A stretch of 64,000 nt of DNA, taken from the NCBI GenBank assembly GCA_016169945.1, contig JADLSH010000077.1, positions 62,001 to 126,000 on the forward strand, in the 5' to 3' direction. The translations under genes were made by a program, and so were the position numbers. The notes under the pieces are model-generated. The model did no database searches. It was given only the letters and a program-made list of their open reading frames with translations, and was not told the origin of the DNA. The stretch is from Trachythela sp. YZ-2020 (lineage: Eukaryota; Cnidaria; Anthozoa; Malacalcyonacea; Clavulariidae). Positions within the stretch are counted from its first letter, which is position 1. Each line of letters starts with the position of its first letter. Below are positions 35,345-47,657 of this stretch, in pieces.

Positions 35345-35912
35345 TTCGATGGGATTAATAGTAGAAGGTGTTAGTAGATGGAATACTCGAACGGAAATTT
35401 ATATACATTTTTTAGACCTAGCCAGGAGCAGTTGCGAGAAATGCAACTTAGGCCCTCCTGCAGGAATTGAATCTGCGGAACTGCGATTCCGGCGCAGCGC
35501 TTCCACCAATAGTCCTGCTCCTAAGCATCAACCGCAAGTTCGGTATACAAGATGGGAGTGATGCCAGTATATGGTATATGGGTAAATACTAAGATTTTTC
35601 TCGGCATTTCGTTCGATAAGAATAACAGTTGATGGTGTTTGTGGATGGAATATTCGAACGGAAATTTATATACATTTTAGACATAGGCAGGAGCAGTTGT
35701 GAAAAACAACCTTTGGCCCTCTGGCAGGAATCGAACCTGCGGCCCTGCGATTCCGGTGCAGCGCTCCAACCGATTGAGTTACAGAGTCCAGCTGCTGAGC
35801 ATCAACCGCAAGTTCTATATACAAATGCCTAAGTTGAATTTTTCGCAACTGCTCCTGGCTAGGTCTAAAAAATGTATCTAAATTTCCTTTCGAGTATTCC
35901 ATCTACTAACAC
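35345..35912 (-). mobile_element. Cluster of three SINE copies (two minus, one plus tail fragment)
   Basis: Two near full-length copies of the 9-kb SINE family lie on the minus strand: about 35360-35548 and 35635-35822. Their inverted B boxes read GGCAGGAATCGAACC (35721) and a diverged GCAGGAATTGAATC (35459). A third, plus-strand tail-only copy (TTTTTCGCAACTGCTCCTGG to TTCCATCTACTAACACCTT) occupies about 35838-35925, head-to-tail inverted against the second. All end in the shared TTCCATCTACTAACACCTTCT tail. Confidence 0.75.
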
Positions 35913-35942
35913 CTTCTGTATTCTACGATGAATATCCATTTT

Positions 35943-38900
35943 TGCAAGGAGAAGTTGCTAGTATTGATTGGCAGACAATAATCGCAATAGAGCACTTCTA
36001 CCATCGATCGTGTTATAAGAATTAGTCAAGAAACGAAATCCGAGGAAAACCGCGGTAAAGGAAAAGGTGATCAATGATTGTGAAGTTTTACGGATGATTG
36101 ATATCTCCAGGTTGTACTCCGAAATCGCCGATCGATTAGCTGGCGAGGAAAATCATCACCTTATCATGCCAACAACTCAGAAATTAAAGAAAAATATTGA
36201 GAAGGTCTTCGGTGGGAAAGTCGGATTCTGGCGTCCTGGAACCTACAGTAGTGAATTGTTGTATAATGACTGTCTCGAATTAACTTTTATCAAATGAAAT
36301 ATCAATACCGAATTTAACAACTCGTTTGTTAGAGGAAATCCTCCAAAATCGTCAAAAAAATCGTCAAAAGTCGCCCGCTTAGCCTCATCAATTGGTCAAG
36401 ATCTTATGTACCACACCAACAACGGCAAAAAGTAAACATCAAAGCACACTTCATTTTCATTTTTGATAAACCGGTTCAAAGCAAGTAATTACCTAGAGAA
36501 ATAAGTCTGGCCATCGAATTTCCTACAACGATGTTCTCGTTCTTGAGACGCATTTGGCAATGGAACATAGTAAAGACCAGATTCATAGATCTTTTACTCC
36601 TATCACCCAAACTTCTCAATTTGTAACATTCGTTTGCGATAATAACGATATTAATCCTGAAAGTCTTAAAGGTGTAAGTTTGCATTGCGTCAACGGGATT
36701 ATCATACAATCATCTGCACCGTCTTTGAATGCACCCGAGCCAACATCTGCAGCGGTATATGTAACGACAACCAAAAATAGGAATCAATCAAGTTCGTTTC
36801 AGCCAATGCTTAATGAGGTAGCTCCGTATATTCAGGTTAAAAGAAAGAGAACGTTCAGTCTGATGTTGAATTGAATTTGCACCAGGAAGAGGTTCAATTT
36901 TGCCACGCGATCGACACTCTCTGGGTTATTGCCCAACACCAGGCAAGGAAAATCGGTATTCAACAGCAGATTTAATTTTTTGGCGTGCGACGACGACTGC
37001 GACACTTTTCACAAAATTGGACATATACCAGCCATTAACCAATCTCCAACATCCCACGATACTACATGGAAACTGCACCTAAAATCAACAGAGCATATGT
37101 TGCCGTGGATGTTTTCCCACGATCGTCCAAACTACGCTCGACATATTACATGGTTACTATGCAGAAATTACCAGAAGCGCATCTATTAATTCATCAGCAA
37201 TTCGAAGCCGGGCATTTTACGGTTAGAAGACAGCAAGGAAAATTCAACAATATACCATCAGATCAAGCCATAGTGCAGACCATCAAGGTGCTGGGGGAAT
37301 TATAGGTTTTAGGACGTCAGAAGGTAGCGTACGAAATGGGCTCTAACAAGTCACGTTGCTGCTAAATCTCAATCTCGGCTTATAGATTTATATGTTCCAA
37401 TCCCAAAGATGAAGTTAAAAACGTTTGCGTCTATGAAGGTGAAGAAATCCTGCTCGGGTGAAGAACGAAGTATAACTTTGAAAGCTGATAGAGATATCTT
37501 TGCACGACTGTTGATTATATGTGGAATGCAGCAAGTTTCTTGGAAGGAAGTTCTCACTTTTCTTTGGGTCCTATTCCTTGGTCGTTGGCCACGTCGGATT
37601 GAAATTTTTTATATCGAGGTTATTAGATGCCATTGAAAAGGACGCTGACGATCCAACGGTGAATGCACTACAGTACCAAATATTAATTGTGTGCGAATGT
37701 TCGACGGTATGGTTATCATTCAACAATTACCCTCGATATGTTTGGAAACATTTGGTGAAATCTCTGAATATGTGCTTAAACGAATTATGTCTCATCCATC
37801 TAATGTTGTCTATTTTGTTACCGACCAATAGCGCGATGACTCATTGAAAGGCAGTGAGCGAAAACGTCGACCATATGGTGGGAGTATTCGCATACAGTTG
37901 ACAAGAAGAGATCAGAAACCAACTAAGCAATTCAAAACGTTTCTCAGCGATGGTTGTAATAAAGTAGATCTAGTGAAATTCTTCCTCAACGACTGGTCTG
38001 ACCCTGCGCGTTTTAAAGAGATGATCGTAGACCGTGTAATATTAGTGACAGTAGAAGGCGTGGCTTATGCACTGCAAGTGGCAGACAATAAAGTTACATC
38101 AACACCTGCTTCTTATTGGTCAGAGAAAAGAGTTTCTTCAGACACAAAGATGTTCCTCAGTTGCCTACATGCCGTCCGACAATTCTGGTCCGAGAATATT
38201 TGTATTTCGACAGTCAACAGTGATGTTGGTATTCTTGCTATCTATTACAAAGATTTAATTCCATGCAATCTTTTTGTCGAAATGGGATCAAAATGCAAAA
38301 AGAGAATACTAACTATTTCCAAGGTGTCCGAGATTATTGGCAAAGAAATGTCAGATGCCCTTCCCGCTTTGCATGCAATCAGTGGCTGCGATTCAACTAG
38401 TGCGCTCTTTGGAATTGGAAAGAAAAAGATGTACAAAGTGGTCAAGAGCTCTGACCCTATTAAGGCAGCATTGGGGCAGATGGGAGACAGCTTCAGTTTC
38501 GATTTGGACCTGTTCCCTGTATTTCAAGAGATGGTTGCTCAATGCTATGATGTTAAAGAAAGTTCTAGCATTAATGAAGCACGCTACAGATTCAATTCTT
38601 CACGAAAACAAAAGTTTCAGAACCACAACAACTGCCACGAACTGAAGACGAATTCCTGCTTCATTGCCAACGAGCGAACTACGTTTCCTGCATTTGGAAG
38701 TCAGGGTTGATACCTACCACCAATCCTCCACACCCTGCAGGATACGGTTGGATTGAAGGAATTGTTCTATTGGAAATAAAGTGGATGAGCCAAAAACCAG
38801 CACCAGATTATTTGTTAGAGTTTCTAGCCTGTGGCTGCAAAAAATCAGTATGTCAAAACAACTTGCGCATTTGCATTGCATAACTAATGGACTAAAATGC

Positions 38901-38998
38901 ACGGATTTGTGTGATTGCAACACATGTGCCAATACCTTACCGGATGAGGATGATGTTAACAGACCGGAGAAATTTGATGATGACGCCGATGATTAGAT
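35943..38998 (+). pseudogene. Degenerate multi-domain gene: PIN/FEN-like core plus CXC cysteine-rich C terminus
   Basis: The pieces run in order through several frames. 35943-36030: EVASIDWQTIIAIEHFYHRS then CYKN, a YHxxCY-type motif. 36067-36297: helical region. 36370-36480: ASSIGQDLMYHTNNGKK. 37060-37290: HLLIHQQFEAGHFTVRRQQG and NNIPSDQAIVQTIK. 37844-38710: a 288-codon frame with FLSDGCNKVDLVKFFLNDW, then TVNSDVGILAIYYK, ISKVSEIIGKEMSDALPALH and ISGCDSTSALFGIGK. This matches my recollection of a multicopy cnidarian family with a PIN/FEN-like fold, whose acidic positions (an EADTR-like block and S-x-D-T-D) here read SSDTK and NSDVG. 38800-38960 holds a CGCKKSVCQNN, then CTDLCDCNTC cysteine pattern like a CXC/Tesmin domain, split by one frameshift. 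At least six breaks make it a pseudogene. Confidence 0.6.
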
Positions 38999-39551
38999 GT
39001 ATTTGGATACATTTTACAGAATATGATAAACACCGACAACGCAAATGTATTTCTTTCGGTTTATGTACTTATTTACCAGTCCGCTGATATTTAATTATGA
39101 ATATTTCCTGCATTTATATGACTGTTAACTAAACATTCCTCCCAGTTTCCGCCACGCTGACGTTTAGAGATGATTATTAATTGAACAACTTTTCTGTTTT
39201 GTTCTTGTTTAAAGATGATTAGCAAATTTATAGACAATATAAATTTAAGTTAATGAGACAACGCGCTGAAGCTAGTATGTTAAGCAAGATATCAGATAAG
39301 TTTCTGTTTCAAAAGCGTTGATTCCTTCCGTCCAGGCCTCAAGGAATGCATTGTTTAGTTTTACTTATTGACAGATAGTTCAAAGATCATTTTCATCACT
39401 GGGCATGCTTTCACGTGGGCAGCCCTTGATATTTCATGGTAACGCTTCCTACTAACAAATTGACCAATCATAACGCCCAATATAATACAAGTTAATTAGC
39501 CATAACTTGCAGGATGCTAACAAGATCATATCATTTATACTGAGCACTTCG

Positions 39552-40190
39552 CTTACTCAAGTTATTAAAATAATTTTCAAGATGAAAGTTTACCGTTTAT
39601 GCACACGAACTGCTTTGGACGTCGATTTCAGATGGTATGATGCGGCGGTGCGCGATCTAACGATGGACATATTATCGTGTATATACAACAACAGGCACTG
39701 TGGACAGCGACGACGCAGTTAGTCAAACATAACTCAACGGCAACGCAAAGCAAGTACCGGCATCTATTCCTGTCATGGACAAATAAATATATCAGCTTAA
39801 ATACGTATAAGTTAGTCCTACGCAACGGAGCAGCTGCGGCGGCATTATAACAGAAATAAACGCTACTTACTCAAGTTATGAAAACTAGAATTTTCAAGAA
39901 TGAAAGTGTAGCTTTTATGCACGCGAACTGCGTTGGACAGCGATTTCAGATGGTTTGATGCGGCGGTGCGCCATCTAACGATGGACATATTACCGTATAT
40001 ATACAACAACAGGCAGTATGGCGAGCGACGACGCAGTTAGTCAAACAGAACTCAGCGGCAACGCGGAGCAAGTACCGCCGGGCATCTATTCTTCTCATGG
40101 ACAAAGAAATATATCAGTTTAAATAACTATAAAGTTGGTCCTGCGAAACGGAGTGGCTACGGCGGCATTATAACATAAAGAAACGCTACG
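39552..40190. repeat. Two-unit tandem duplication, about 318-bp period
   Basis: Copy 1 (39552-39867) and copy 2 (39868-40190) share CTTACTCAAGTTAT at their start, a GATGCGGCGGTGCG block (39640 and 39958), a TATATACAACAACAGGCA block, and CAGCGACGACGCAGTTAGTC or its variant. Each unit has a TATA-like TATATACAAC about 30 bp before a GACGACGCAGTTAG segment. That spacing resembles a promoter plus start site, as in an LTR, but no LTR ends were found. The copies differ at many positions, so the duplication is old. Confidence 0.75.
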
Positions 40191-40895
40191 ACCAGATGTG
40201 GATATCATATAACAATGGGATTAACAAAGAATCGCATGCTGGATTATACCACTGATTGATACAAAATGTTTAGTTAAGGGGGGATTTTCCATCGCTAGAA
40301 GCTTGGAACCAACATTTAGTTTAGTTAAACCAATATAAAAATGATGTCCGCTATAATGAGAGTTGACTGTATATGTCTAGATATATTTAGTATGTCTCGT
40401 TTTGTTAATGCGCGTGCAGCTGGTAATATATTTGATTGACGTAATTTAGTCCAAAGTTCGATCATTGTTTTGAGGCCGGAAAAGCTCGGCAGCTTGATCA
40501 AACACTACAGTATATATACAGCCTATAATCTTATGATTATAGAAAGAATACCATCCATCTATGATCGCTAAATTGGCTGCACCTATCTTGTTGCATGAAT
40601 TATAATGATGATCAAGTTAGTTACTTGGTTCAAATTTCAATTCACCCTATTCTTGACGTTACATGACGTTCTTGCTTTTTCGTGTCCAGTCCCCGGCCGA
40701 GTTACGCATTCTCGACATCTTAAACTGCCGTCAGTGGAGATGTCGGTCCATTTCCAGGGGGTTCATCAAGTATTCAAGTTCGTTTGTTAAATGAGGGGGT
40801 TGTTGAACAAAATTTTCTTCAAATCGCCTCAAAGATGTGTCTTTAAAGTGTTTTACCCGACATTTTCAGTACATAAAGTGATTATATCTGTAAGT

Positions 40896-41030
40896 TTAGT
40901 TTGGCCCTGCGGCCACAGATTCAATTCCTGTCGGAGAACTTAGAGTTTCATTTTTCGTAGCCGTTCCCGTTCAGGTCTAAAATATTGTATATAATATTTC
41001 ACTCGAAAATCCATCCACCTAAATCTTCTA
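40896..41030 (+). mobile_element. SINE 3' fragment (9-kb family)
   Basis: CCCTGCGGCCACAGATTCAA followed by TTCCTGTCGG is a diverged B-box region, followed by TTTCATTTTTCGTAGCCGTT, CAGGTCTAAAATATTGTATA and CCATCCACCTAAATCTTCTA. It is the most diverged copy seen, and its A box is missing. Confidence 0.6.
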
Positions 41031-41169
41031 CATCATTTATATATTCAGTGTTTATTTATCGATGTGATGAACCGGTTTAATAAAGTTGCGAATATCGAGG
41101 GAAACAGGGTTCATTATAAATATCGAGATTTATATTTTATAATGATTTGAATATCATGTCTTTTATCTC

Positions 41170-41625
41170 TGCTATGAAGACTACTATGTCTATGGATACC
41201 TACTTATGGCTACCTACTATAAATCTCTGGCTACTATATATATGAAAGATATATAGTAGCCAGAGAGAGTTGTTTGTTCAAAGTCGAGTATTGTAATTAT
41301 AAATACACTATACTTTGTCTTCAATATCTCTCAACTCTCTGGCTGCTATAAAGACTACTAACTATGTCTACTATATTAAATATCTGGCTAAAAGACTACA
41401 AACTATGCAATGACTAATGTATATGAAAGAATTCGAGAATTTAGCTGTTTGTTCAAAGTCAAGTATAATTTTGTCTTTATCTTTGGCTATATAAAAGACT
41501 ACCATTTAGCTGTTGTCACAGTATAATTTGTCTTCAATATCTCTCAACTCTCTGGCTGCGATAAGGACTTCTATGTCTACTATATTAAATACCTGGCTAA
41601 AAGACTACAGACTATGTAATCATTC
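41170..41625. repeat. Degenerate tandem repeat around CTCTGGCTACTATA / AAGACTACTAT
   Basis: Units containing CTCTCTGGCTGC(T/G)ATAA, GACTACTATGTCTACTATAT and GGCTAAAAGACTACA(A/G)ACTATG recur four to five times with variable spacing, along with CAAAGTC(G/A)AGTAT. The array is too diverged to give one period. No gene is visible. Confidence 0.6.
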
Positions 41626-41739
41626 GGTCTTGGTGTTTTGTTGTCATGGGGGATTTTGTCTTCATGTGTGAAATTTTCCGCCTGAATGTTTCCCAAGAAT
41701 TTAACTAGCTCAATCTGAAATATGTTGTGGTCCTTGGTA

Positions 41740-42000
41740 ACGCATTTATTGGTAGTACTCTTCTACCCACTAACGAGTAAAATTGTCTGGCGTTTATAGA
41801 CAATAAATACTAAAGTATGGCGCATTGCCAGCTAATGGGTTAATAAGAGACATTGGCAGATAGGTTTGTTAACCCATTTACTGACAGTACTCTACCACTG
41901 ACAAATAAAATCGTCTGGCGTTACACAGTGTAACATTTTCTGGCGTTAGAAAGAGTTAATACTAAAGTAGGGTGCATTACCAGCTAATGGGTTAATAGAC
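41740..42000 (+). repeat. Tandem pair of a dispersed repeat (TAAAATCGTCTGGCGTT)
   Basis: Two units, each with GAGTAAAATTGTCTGG or AATAAAATCGTCTGGCG (41773 and 41904), a TAATACTAAAGTA-like block and GCATT(G/A)CCAGCTAATGGGTTAA (41822 and 41969). The single unit near 12.5 kb is a relative. The symmetric TTAACCCATT and AATGGGTTAA ends could be short inverted termini. Confidence 0.6.
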
Positions 42001-44440
42001 CTTAATGCCGTTTATCCACTTTTGACCCAATGGCCTCATTCCAAAATATTCTATTTCTGATAGCATATTTCTATTGATGTTTAGAACTTCAAATCCATTA
42101 TGGTTGGTACCAAAAATTCAGTGTTGACAATAATCCACTCCAATGTGTTTGTTTGTTAACTGGAAGTAGTTTTCATACACTTTTCAAATCGAGTGTTGTA
42201 ATCTCAATTTTGACTACAAAATAAATTGATACATACAGTGTGGCTTTGTATGTGTATAACTATACAAGTTAATTTTGCATTCAGTTCATGTGGCAAAAAG
42301 GCAGCACTTTCCTTGCGATAGTAACTCCTAGTTGTTAGATGTATACCACAGGCATAGTCCATATATCAGTATATATGGAAAACTAAAACATACCCCGACA
42401 AAAGACAACAGATATGCTAGGGAAAGTATATTTTGATTTGCTGTGTTATATTAGCATTCAAGACACTTACGAATACTGTACATGCACTTACGTTAATTTG
42501 AGGAATAGTCGGAAGGGGGTTGCCTTCTGTATACATATCTACTCGTGAATGATATATAATTATGTTAATTTATATTATAAGTAGTATCTAACGAGCAATT
42601 TGATTGGCTAATGCGCGTGCTTTATGACGCAATAAAGCACGGCCAGCGTTTTCATTTTTCTCACTTCGTCCCCGCTTGTTAAATTTTCCTCGCAATTGTC
42701 AATACAATATGAACAAAATTATAATAGTTTTAAATCCAAAGTCTGTCAGAAAGCAAGAAAAAGTAGACCTAATTAAACGAGATGAAAAAAGCCAGCCAAC
42801 AAATGACAACGGGACATAAACGGCAAATAAAGATTCGTAACTGTTTCTGAGTTTGACATATACTTTTTTGCTTGAAAATTCGCATTCAACGGTGACAAGA
42901 AACGCGAAAATCTGTGCTATTTTGACATTCAAAGGTACAAAAACTCTATTTAAAACACAAACAAAACCAAATTTATTCACAGTTCTAGGTGCAAAAAATT
43001 AAAATTAACCATTTTGGCATTGATTTAAGCTGTCAAGATGCAAGGACAAAAACCTACACAAATACGACATGTTTATGGATTTCTTGACAGTTTGTCTGAG
43101 AATTTTTTTACCACCAACCATTGAACAACAAAAACACAAAATTAAAATATTTTTAATCTGAAATATATCAGAATTTAAAACACGAGTCTTTTATCAACGC
43201 ATTTGCATGTCAGCGAGTTTACGCATGAGAGCAATGACCTGTATGACGTCAGCAGTGATGAGGACACCGAGCTCCTGTCAAAATGGGATTGCGCGCTCAG
43301 TCTATTTGTATAGGTCAGTGGTAAAAACCAACTATAGAAAATAAAAAAAGAACGATAATATTTGCTTACTATAGTTCTGATACATTTTTCACAAGAGTGT
43401 ATTTTTTTACACAAAAACTTTAAAAAAACATTGTTTATTCATATTGTTTTTCTTGTTTTTATTCTTGTATGTAAAGCAGCCGCTTGCTAAAATGTACGTA
43501 TACTGCGGGCTCACCTACAGATAACAGAGGTATCTGCTAGCAGATAACTCAGTTTTTTGTAGGTTGCGTGATTGCCATATTTAGCTCTAAATAATTAGCC
43601 AATCAGAAAACATGTAGCTAGTGACCACAATATATAAAAATAATAATTATTGATTGTGTCTTGAATGAAAAAGTATGCTCTTATATTTAAAACAGAAAAC
43701 TCAAAGAAGGATCAATTGCCATGCATGCGTCCGACCTCGTGACTCATTTGCAGTTTCAGGCCGGAAGCTTACGTTAAATTCGCGCAAAGAGGCAAAGAAT
43801 GTCGGATTATAATGCCGGAATGAGTCTTATTTTATTATACTGGCTTTTCGTCAGCAATTAATTTACTGTACCTCTCATCCGTCTTCGCCAGTTGACATTT
43901 GTGGTAGACTCAATATGTACTGTACGGTGGCCATTCTAATTGATGGGAACATATTTCCATATTGTTATATTTCAGTAATCTTGCCAATAAAGAAAGACAC
44001 ATATTATCCTCAATAATAACAAGTGTAATTGTGACTGCTGATCTCTGACATCCTTGTGATGTTACTAGACGTGAATATATCATTGAAGTGGCTTTCATAA
44101 CACCATAAAACAACATGCATGTTATAAGTACAATAGGTGCAAAACTGGAAGTTAAGTTGGCAGATAATTGAATTTCCTTTTGGGAAGGGTTTACATTATA
44201 GCTTGTAATGGTGAAATTGGTGATGACAATGCGAATACCTTTTTGTATCCCTCAAGTTGTTGCTGTTTTGTTCAATCACTATGGAACAAGGTGTAGCCGT
44301 GTAAATAAAAAATGTCCTTGTAAAACAATATTTAAATTTCGTCGTGATAAGAAAAATGATGTTGACAATGTTGGCTATTGAGCAGATTTACGAGATAAAG
44401 CATGAATACACTGATACACAGAATGTAAAAGGTAAGGGAT
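42001..44440. other. No gene recognised
   Basis: AT-rich non-coding sequence on both strands. Short open frames at 42699-42980 and 43175-43414 (minus) are low-complexity and match no family I know. Some blocks, for example around 42600-42690, have the look of old repeats but show no clear ends. Confidence 0.35.
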
Positions 44441-44442
44441 GC

Positions 44443-44444
<2 letters not shown>

Positions 44445-44480
<36 letters not shown>

Positions 44481-44720
44481 GTGTAGGTTTAGGTCTACGA
44501 AACGCAAAGAGTGCTCGACAACATATAGTTAGAGCAAATTATAGATTTTCGCTCCCCTCAAAACTTGTCTGCAACAGGCTGTTTCATCTGTAAAAGAATC
44601 ATCAGGCAGTTTTTGAATCATCATCATGATTCTTTTACAGATGAAACAGCCTGTTGCAGACAAGTTTTGAGGTAAGCGAAAATATATATACTATATATAT
44701 ATATATATATATATAATTAG
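44445..44720. repeat. 58-bp-arm hairpin flanked by (TA)n, related to the Penelope-like remnant
   Basis: Arms 44545-44602 and 44626-44683 are almost perfect inverted copies around a 23-nt loop, and both outer sides are (TA)n tracts (44445-44478 and 44683-44715). Bases 44517-44577 match 109-169 at the window start, where PLE coding sequence follows. On the minus strand the left arm reads CTGATGATTCTTTTACAG followed by ATGAAAC, resembling the two conserved blocks of a hammerhead ribozyme. Hammerheads are known in PLE terminal repeats. Stem II would be weak here, so activity is doubtful. Confidence 0.65.
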
Positions 44721-45119
44721 ACCGAATTCTATCATAGCGATAGCTAGATCATGTCTGCGTTTTTTTTATTTGCTTCATCACACATGTTTCGCAATAATAA
44801 GCAATAAAACATATGGACGTGAATGTAATAGAGCGCTAATAAGCATATGTACAGAACATTGGATTGACAATTTTAACTATATATGTAATTGACGGGATAT
44901 AATTCACGTCTCGTGCGCCTCGTATAATCTGCAAGGCGTATATGGATATTTCTTATAAGCTACGCTAAACATCATCAAGGCAAACTACGAAAATATGTTT
45001 ATGAAACGCATGTAAAAATACACTATTATCTACAAACGAATCTAATCTAGGAACGCAAAAGCAGAATACCTCGTACAAGAATTAATAAGGCTCGCTTTAA
45101 GGTCACTACTGACACTACA

Positions 45120-45710
45120 TGACGTAAGTCTAAAGCATAAAAAACAACCTTACATGGGACGACCATATCTACACAATCACTGGTAATGCGAATAAGATGG
45201 TTGGACTGCTCAAACGAACTTGCCCTCTCTTGAGTAACAAAATAGTACGACGTACGCTATATCCAACGTTCGTTTGGTCACAATTAAGCTACGCAACTTA
45301 AGTCTGGTCTCCAGACACCATAACACTCAGATCCAGAATGGAAAGTCTCCAGAGAAGAGCCACCGAATGGATACTAAAATACAAGCGTGAGGAACTAACG
45401 TAGAGTACCAACAACATCTGATAAATCTGAACTTACTCCCCTTTTGCTATGACAGAGAACTGACTTGGCGTTCTTCTTCAGGGTACTTTATAGCAGTACA
45501 GATTTGGACGTCAATACCTTTGCCTCCTTTTTCCACAATGCTCGCACTCGCCTCTGGCAAAATCCTTCCCTCTCTCTTAAAGTCCCCTTCTGCAAATCCA
45601 ACACATTCAAAGCGTCCTACTTCAACCGACTAGTTAAACTATGGAACTACACCTGTAAAGTTCCCGTACCTCCACCATCTTCGACAACCTCTCTTCCTTT
45701 GAAATAAACC
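45120..45710 (+). pseudogene. Non-LTR reverse transcriptase C-terminal fragment
   Basis: Several frames give the post-RT C-terminal domain: ITGNANKMVGLLKRTCPLLS, VRRTLYPTFVWSQLSYAT, VWSPDTITLRSRMESLQRRA, TEWILKYKREE, LLPFCYDREL, then SSTDLDVNTFASFFHNARTR, FKASYFNRLVKLWNYTC. This is the region after the catalytic domain in jockey/L2-like elements. A stop and at least two frameshifts break it. The catalytic part is missing. A T-rich stretch to about 45900 may be its 3' UTR. Confidence 0.75.
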
Positions 45711-45900
45711 TTGCTTGGGATAATATTCGACACCTGGCCATTATTGCGTGACTGTCCATCTTATAGAACTTAAAAAGTTAACTAGTTACTTTAATGTTTG
45801 TATTGTTTTGTATAGTTTTATGTTGTATTAATGGTAAGCACCTGGGATGGGACTTTATGTCTCGTTTGTCCTCTATATAGTCCATTTGGGTTTTCTACTA

Positions 45901-47132
45901 AGTCTACTAATTGTTTTATAGACCTGTTGATTATACGGTATAATTACAATACCACATTACAATATATTTTATCGTCTTTCCGATTTCGCTTCCATGGTAC
46001 AAATACCTAATACATTGTCAAATACATTATCTTATGGTATTCACTTTGGGATGCGCCATGATTACCGTTCTATAGTACCTATTTTAGTAAGAGCATGGCC
46101 AGAAATTTGGAACAGTCAGCGCTGCGTCTCGCGGGCGCACAAATGCATTAATAAAAAGTTAAAATCTGCTTATCTTTACTAGACACAACAATAGAGATTT
46201 GTATACGGCTAAATTTAAGAAAAATAATGATTAAATTTCAGCATGAAAACATATTTAACAATTCTAGTATAAAAAATTTAATTAGTGAATGGGAAAACAC
46301 AAGCCACAGCATGTTTTACTGCCTCATACCTTTGAGAGGCATCACGCCCGCACAATTTCACCCAAAAACTCAAGCAGAGACGTTATTATTCGACTACATG
46401 AAGTATTTCAACTATATTTTCAAATTGGGGCCCAGAGAAGCAATTTTAGCAACAAAACAATAGCTTTTGGCAGCATTTCCCGTGATTTTTGATCATGTCA
46501 ACCTTAAAATAGGGCAATTTTAAGTGAATTTCGCATCACAGAGAAATACTTTAATAAGCGCAAATAAACTTTGTCAATAAAATCAAGCATTATACAACAA
46601 TACTGGACGCGGGAACGTGTCCTGGTGTCCAGCCTGAATTGAAAAGCTGTACGGTTTGGCCAAAGCGACGAACGTTTAAGCTCCAGACACATATTAATAT
46701 GGGAAAGATTAAGGGAAATGCTTCGAGAAGCATACTTCTTTCGCAGCACAAATGGCAAATCATTTCGCATTGAGATTCGTGGTGAGTATTCTTTGGATTA
46801 TTTGTTATTACTTCGGACGTGGGGAACTTGGTTTATGTACCTTGTTTTTTCGGCGTATATCATTTTTCATAATTCCTATGTCCATTCCTATTATTCCGCC
46901 ATCTTGATTTTCTAAATTAGGTACGTTGTGCGCATATTGACACAACGTGGCGTGTCAAATTTCTGGTCATGTCTGCGCTCTTCACACTATATAGAATCAC
47001 CAGAATATCATTGTAACGCTGCCATATGAAAACACGTTTCGCACTAAATCTACATGAGACTTTATTTTGCAAACCATATTCACAATTAGGACTCGCTCTA
47101 GTCAATTTAGGTATTACTGTAAGTTGCTGTCA
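45901..47132. other. No gene recognised with confidence
   Basis: A short plus frame at 45994-46182 ends in a WPEIWNS and KKLKSAYL pattern vaguely like the far C terminus of a non-LTR RT, but this is too weak to call. The rest shows no motif. Confidence 0.35.
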
Positions 47133-47279
47133 GGGGCCAGTTGTATAAAAAAGTAGTTAAAGTTAACTATAATTAGTGCGAAAGTTAACCAATCAGAATC
47201 GCGAATTTTACAGTTAACTATTATTTAACTACAAAACGAGTATTTAAAACGTAGTTAAGACTTTTATACAACCGGCCCC
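47133..47279. mobile_element. Short MITE (147 bp), TIR GGGGCCAGTTGTATAAAA
   Basis: GGGGCCAGTTGTATAAAA on the left is mirrored by TTTTATACAACCGGCCCC on the right, with GTAGTTAA motifs repeated in both directions inside. No target-site duplication is evident. There is no ORF. Confidence 0.75.
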
Positions 47280-47657
47280 AGATCGTTATTCTGCGTATAA
47301 TTTTATTATCGTCATGCATGTAAAGGTAGTTCAGTAATGGTATTATATTCTAATCTATTTAGGCAAAAGGCAGAAAGAAATAGTTAAATGAATGTGGAAT
47401 TGCCATAAATCGTAAAGAACTATAATTAAAATATTTTATTAGGGCATTTGCGTCCTTCGAGTTGTTGTCTTGTCGAGAGTTGTTTAAAACTCTGCATATT
47501 TCCATGCAATGACAAGAAATGCGGTGAAGTTTGAATATGTGCAGGGTATAATCCCGATGATGAAAAAGTTGAATTATGTTCATGTAGGTGATAGATTTTT
47601 TGAAAAAAGTTCACGAAGTTTCCCGCAATTGTGCAGAAGGAATCACGAATGATTTAA

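Noticed and set aside
45994..46463. Small plus-strand frames with WPEIWNS and a Lys-rich end
   Set aside because: Only a faint resemblance to the far C terminus of non-LTR RTs; no other motif supports it.
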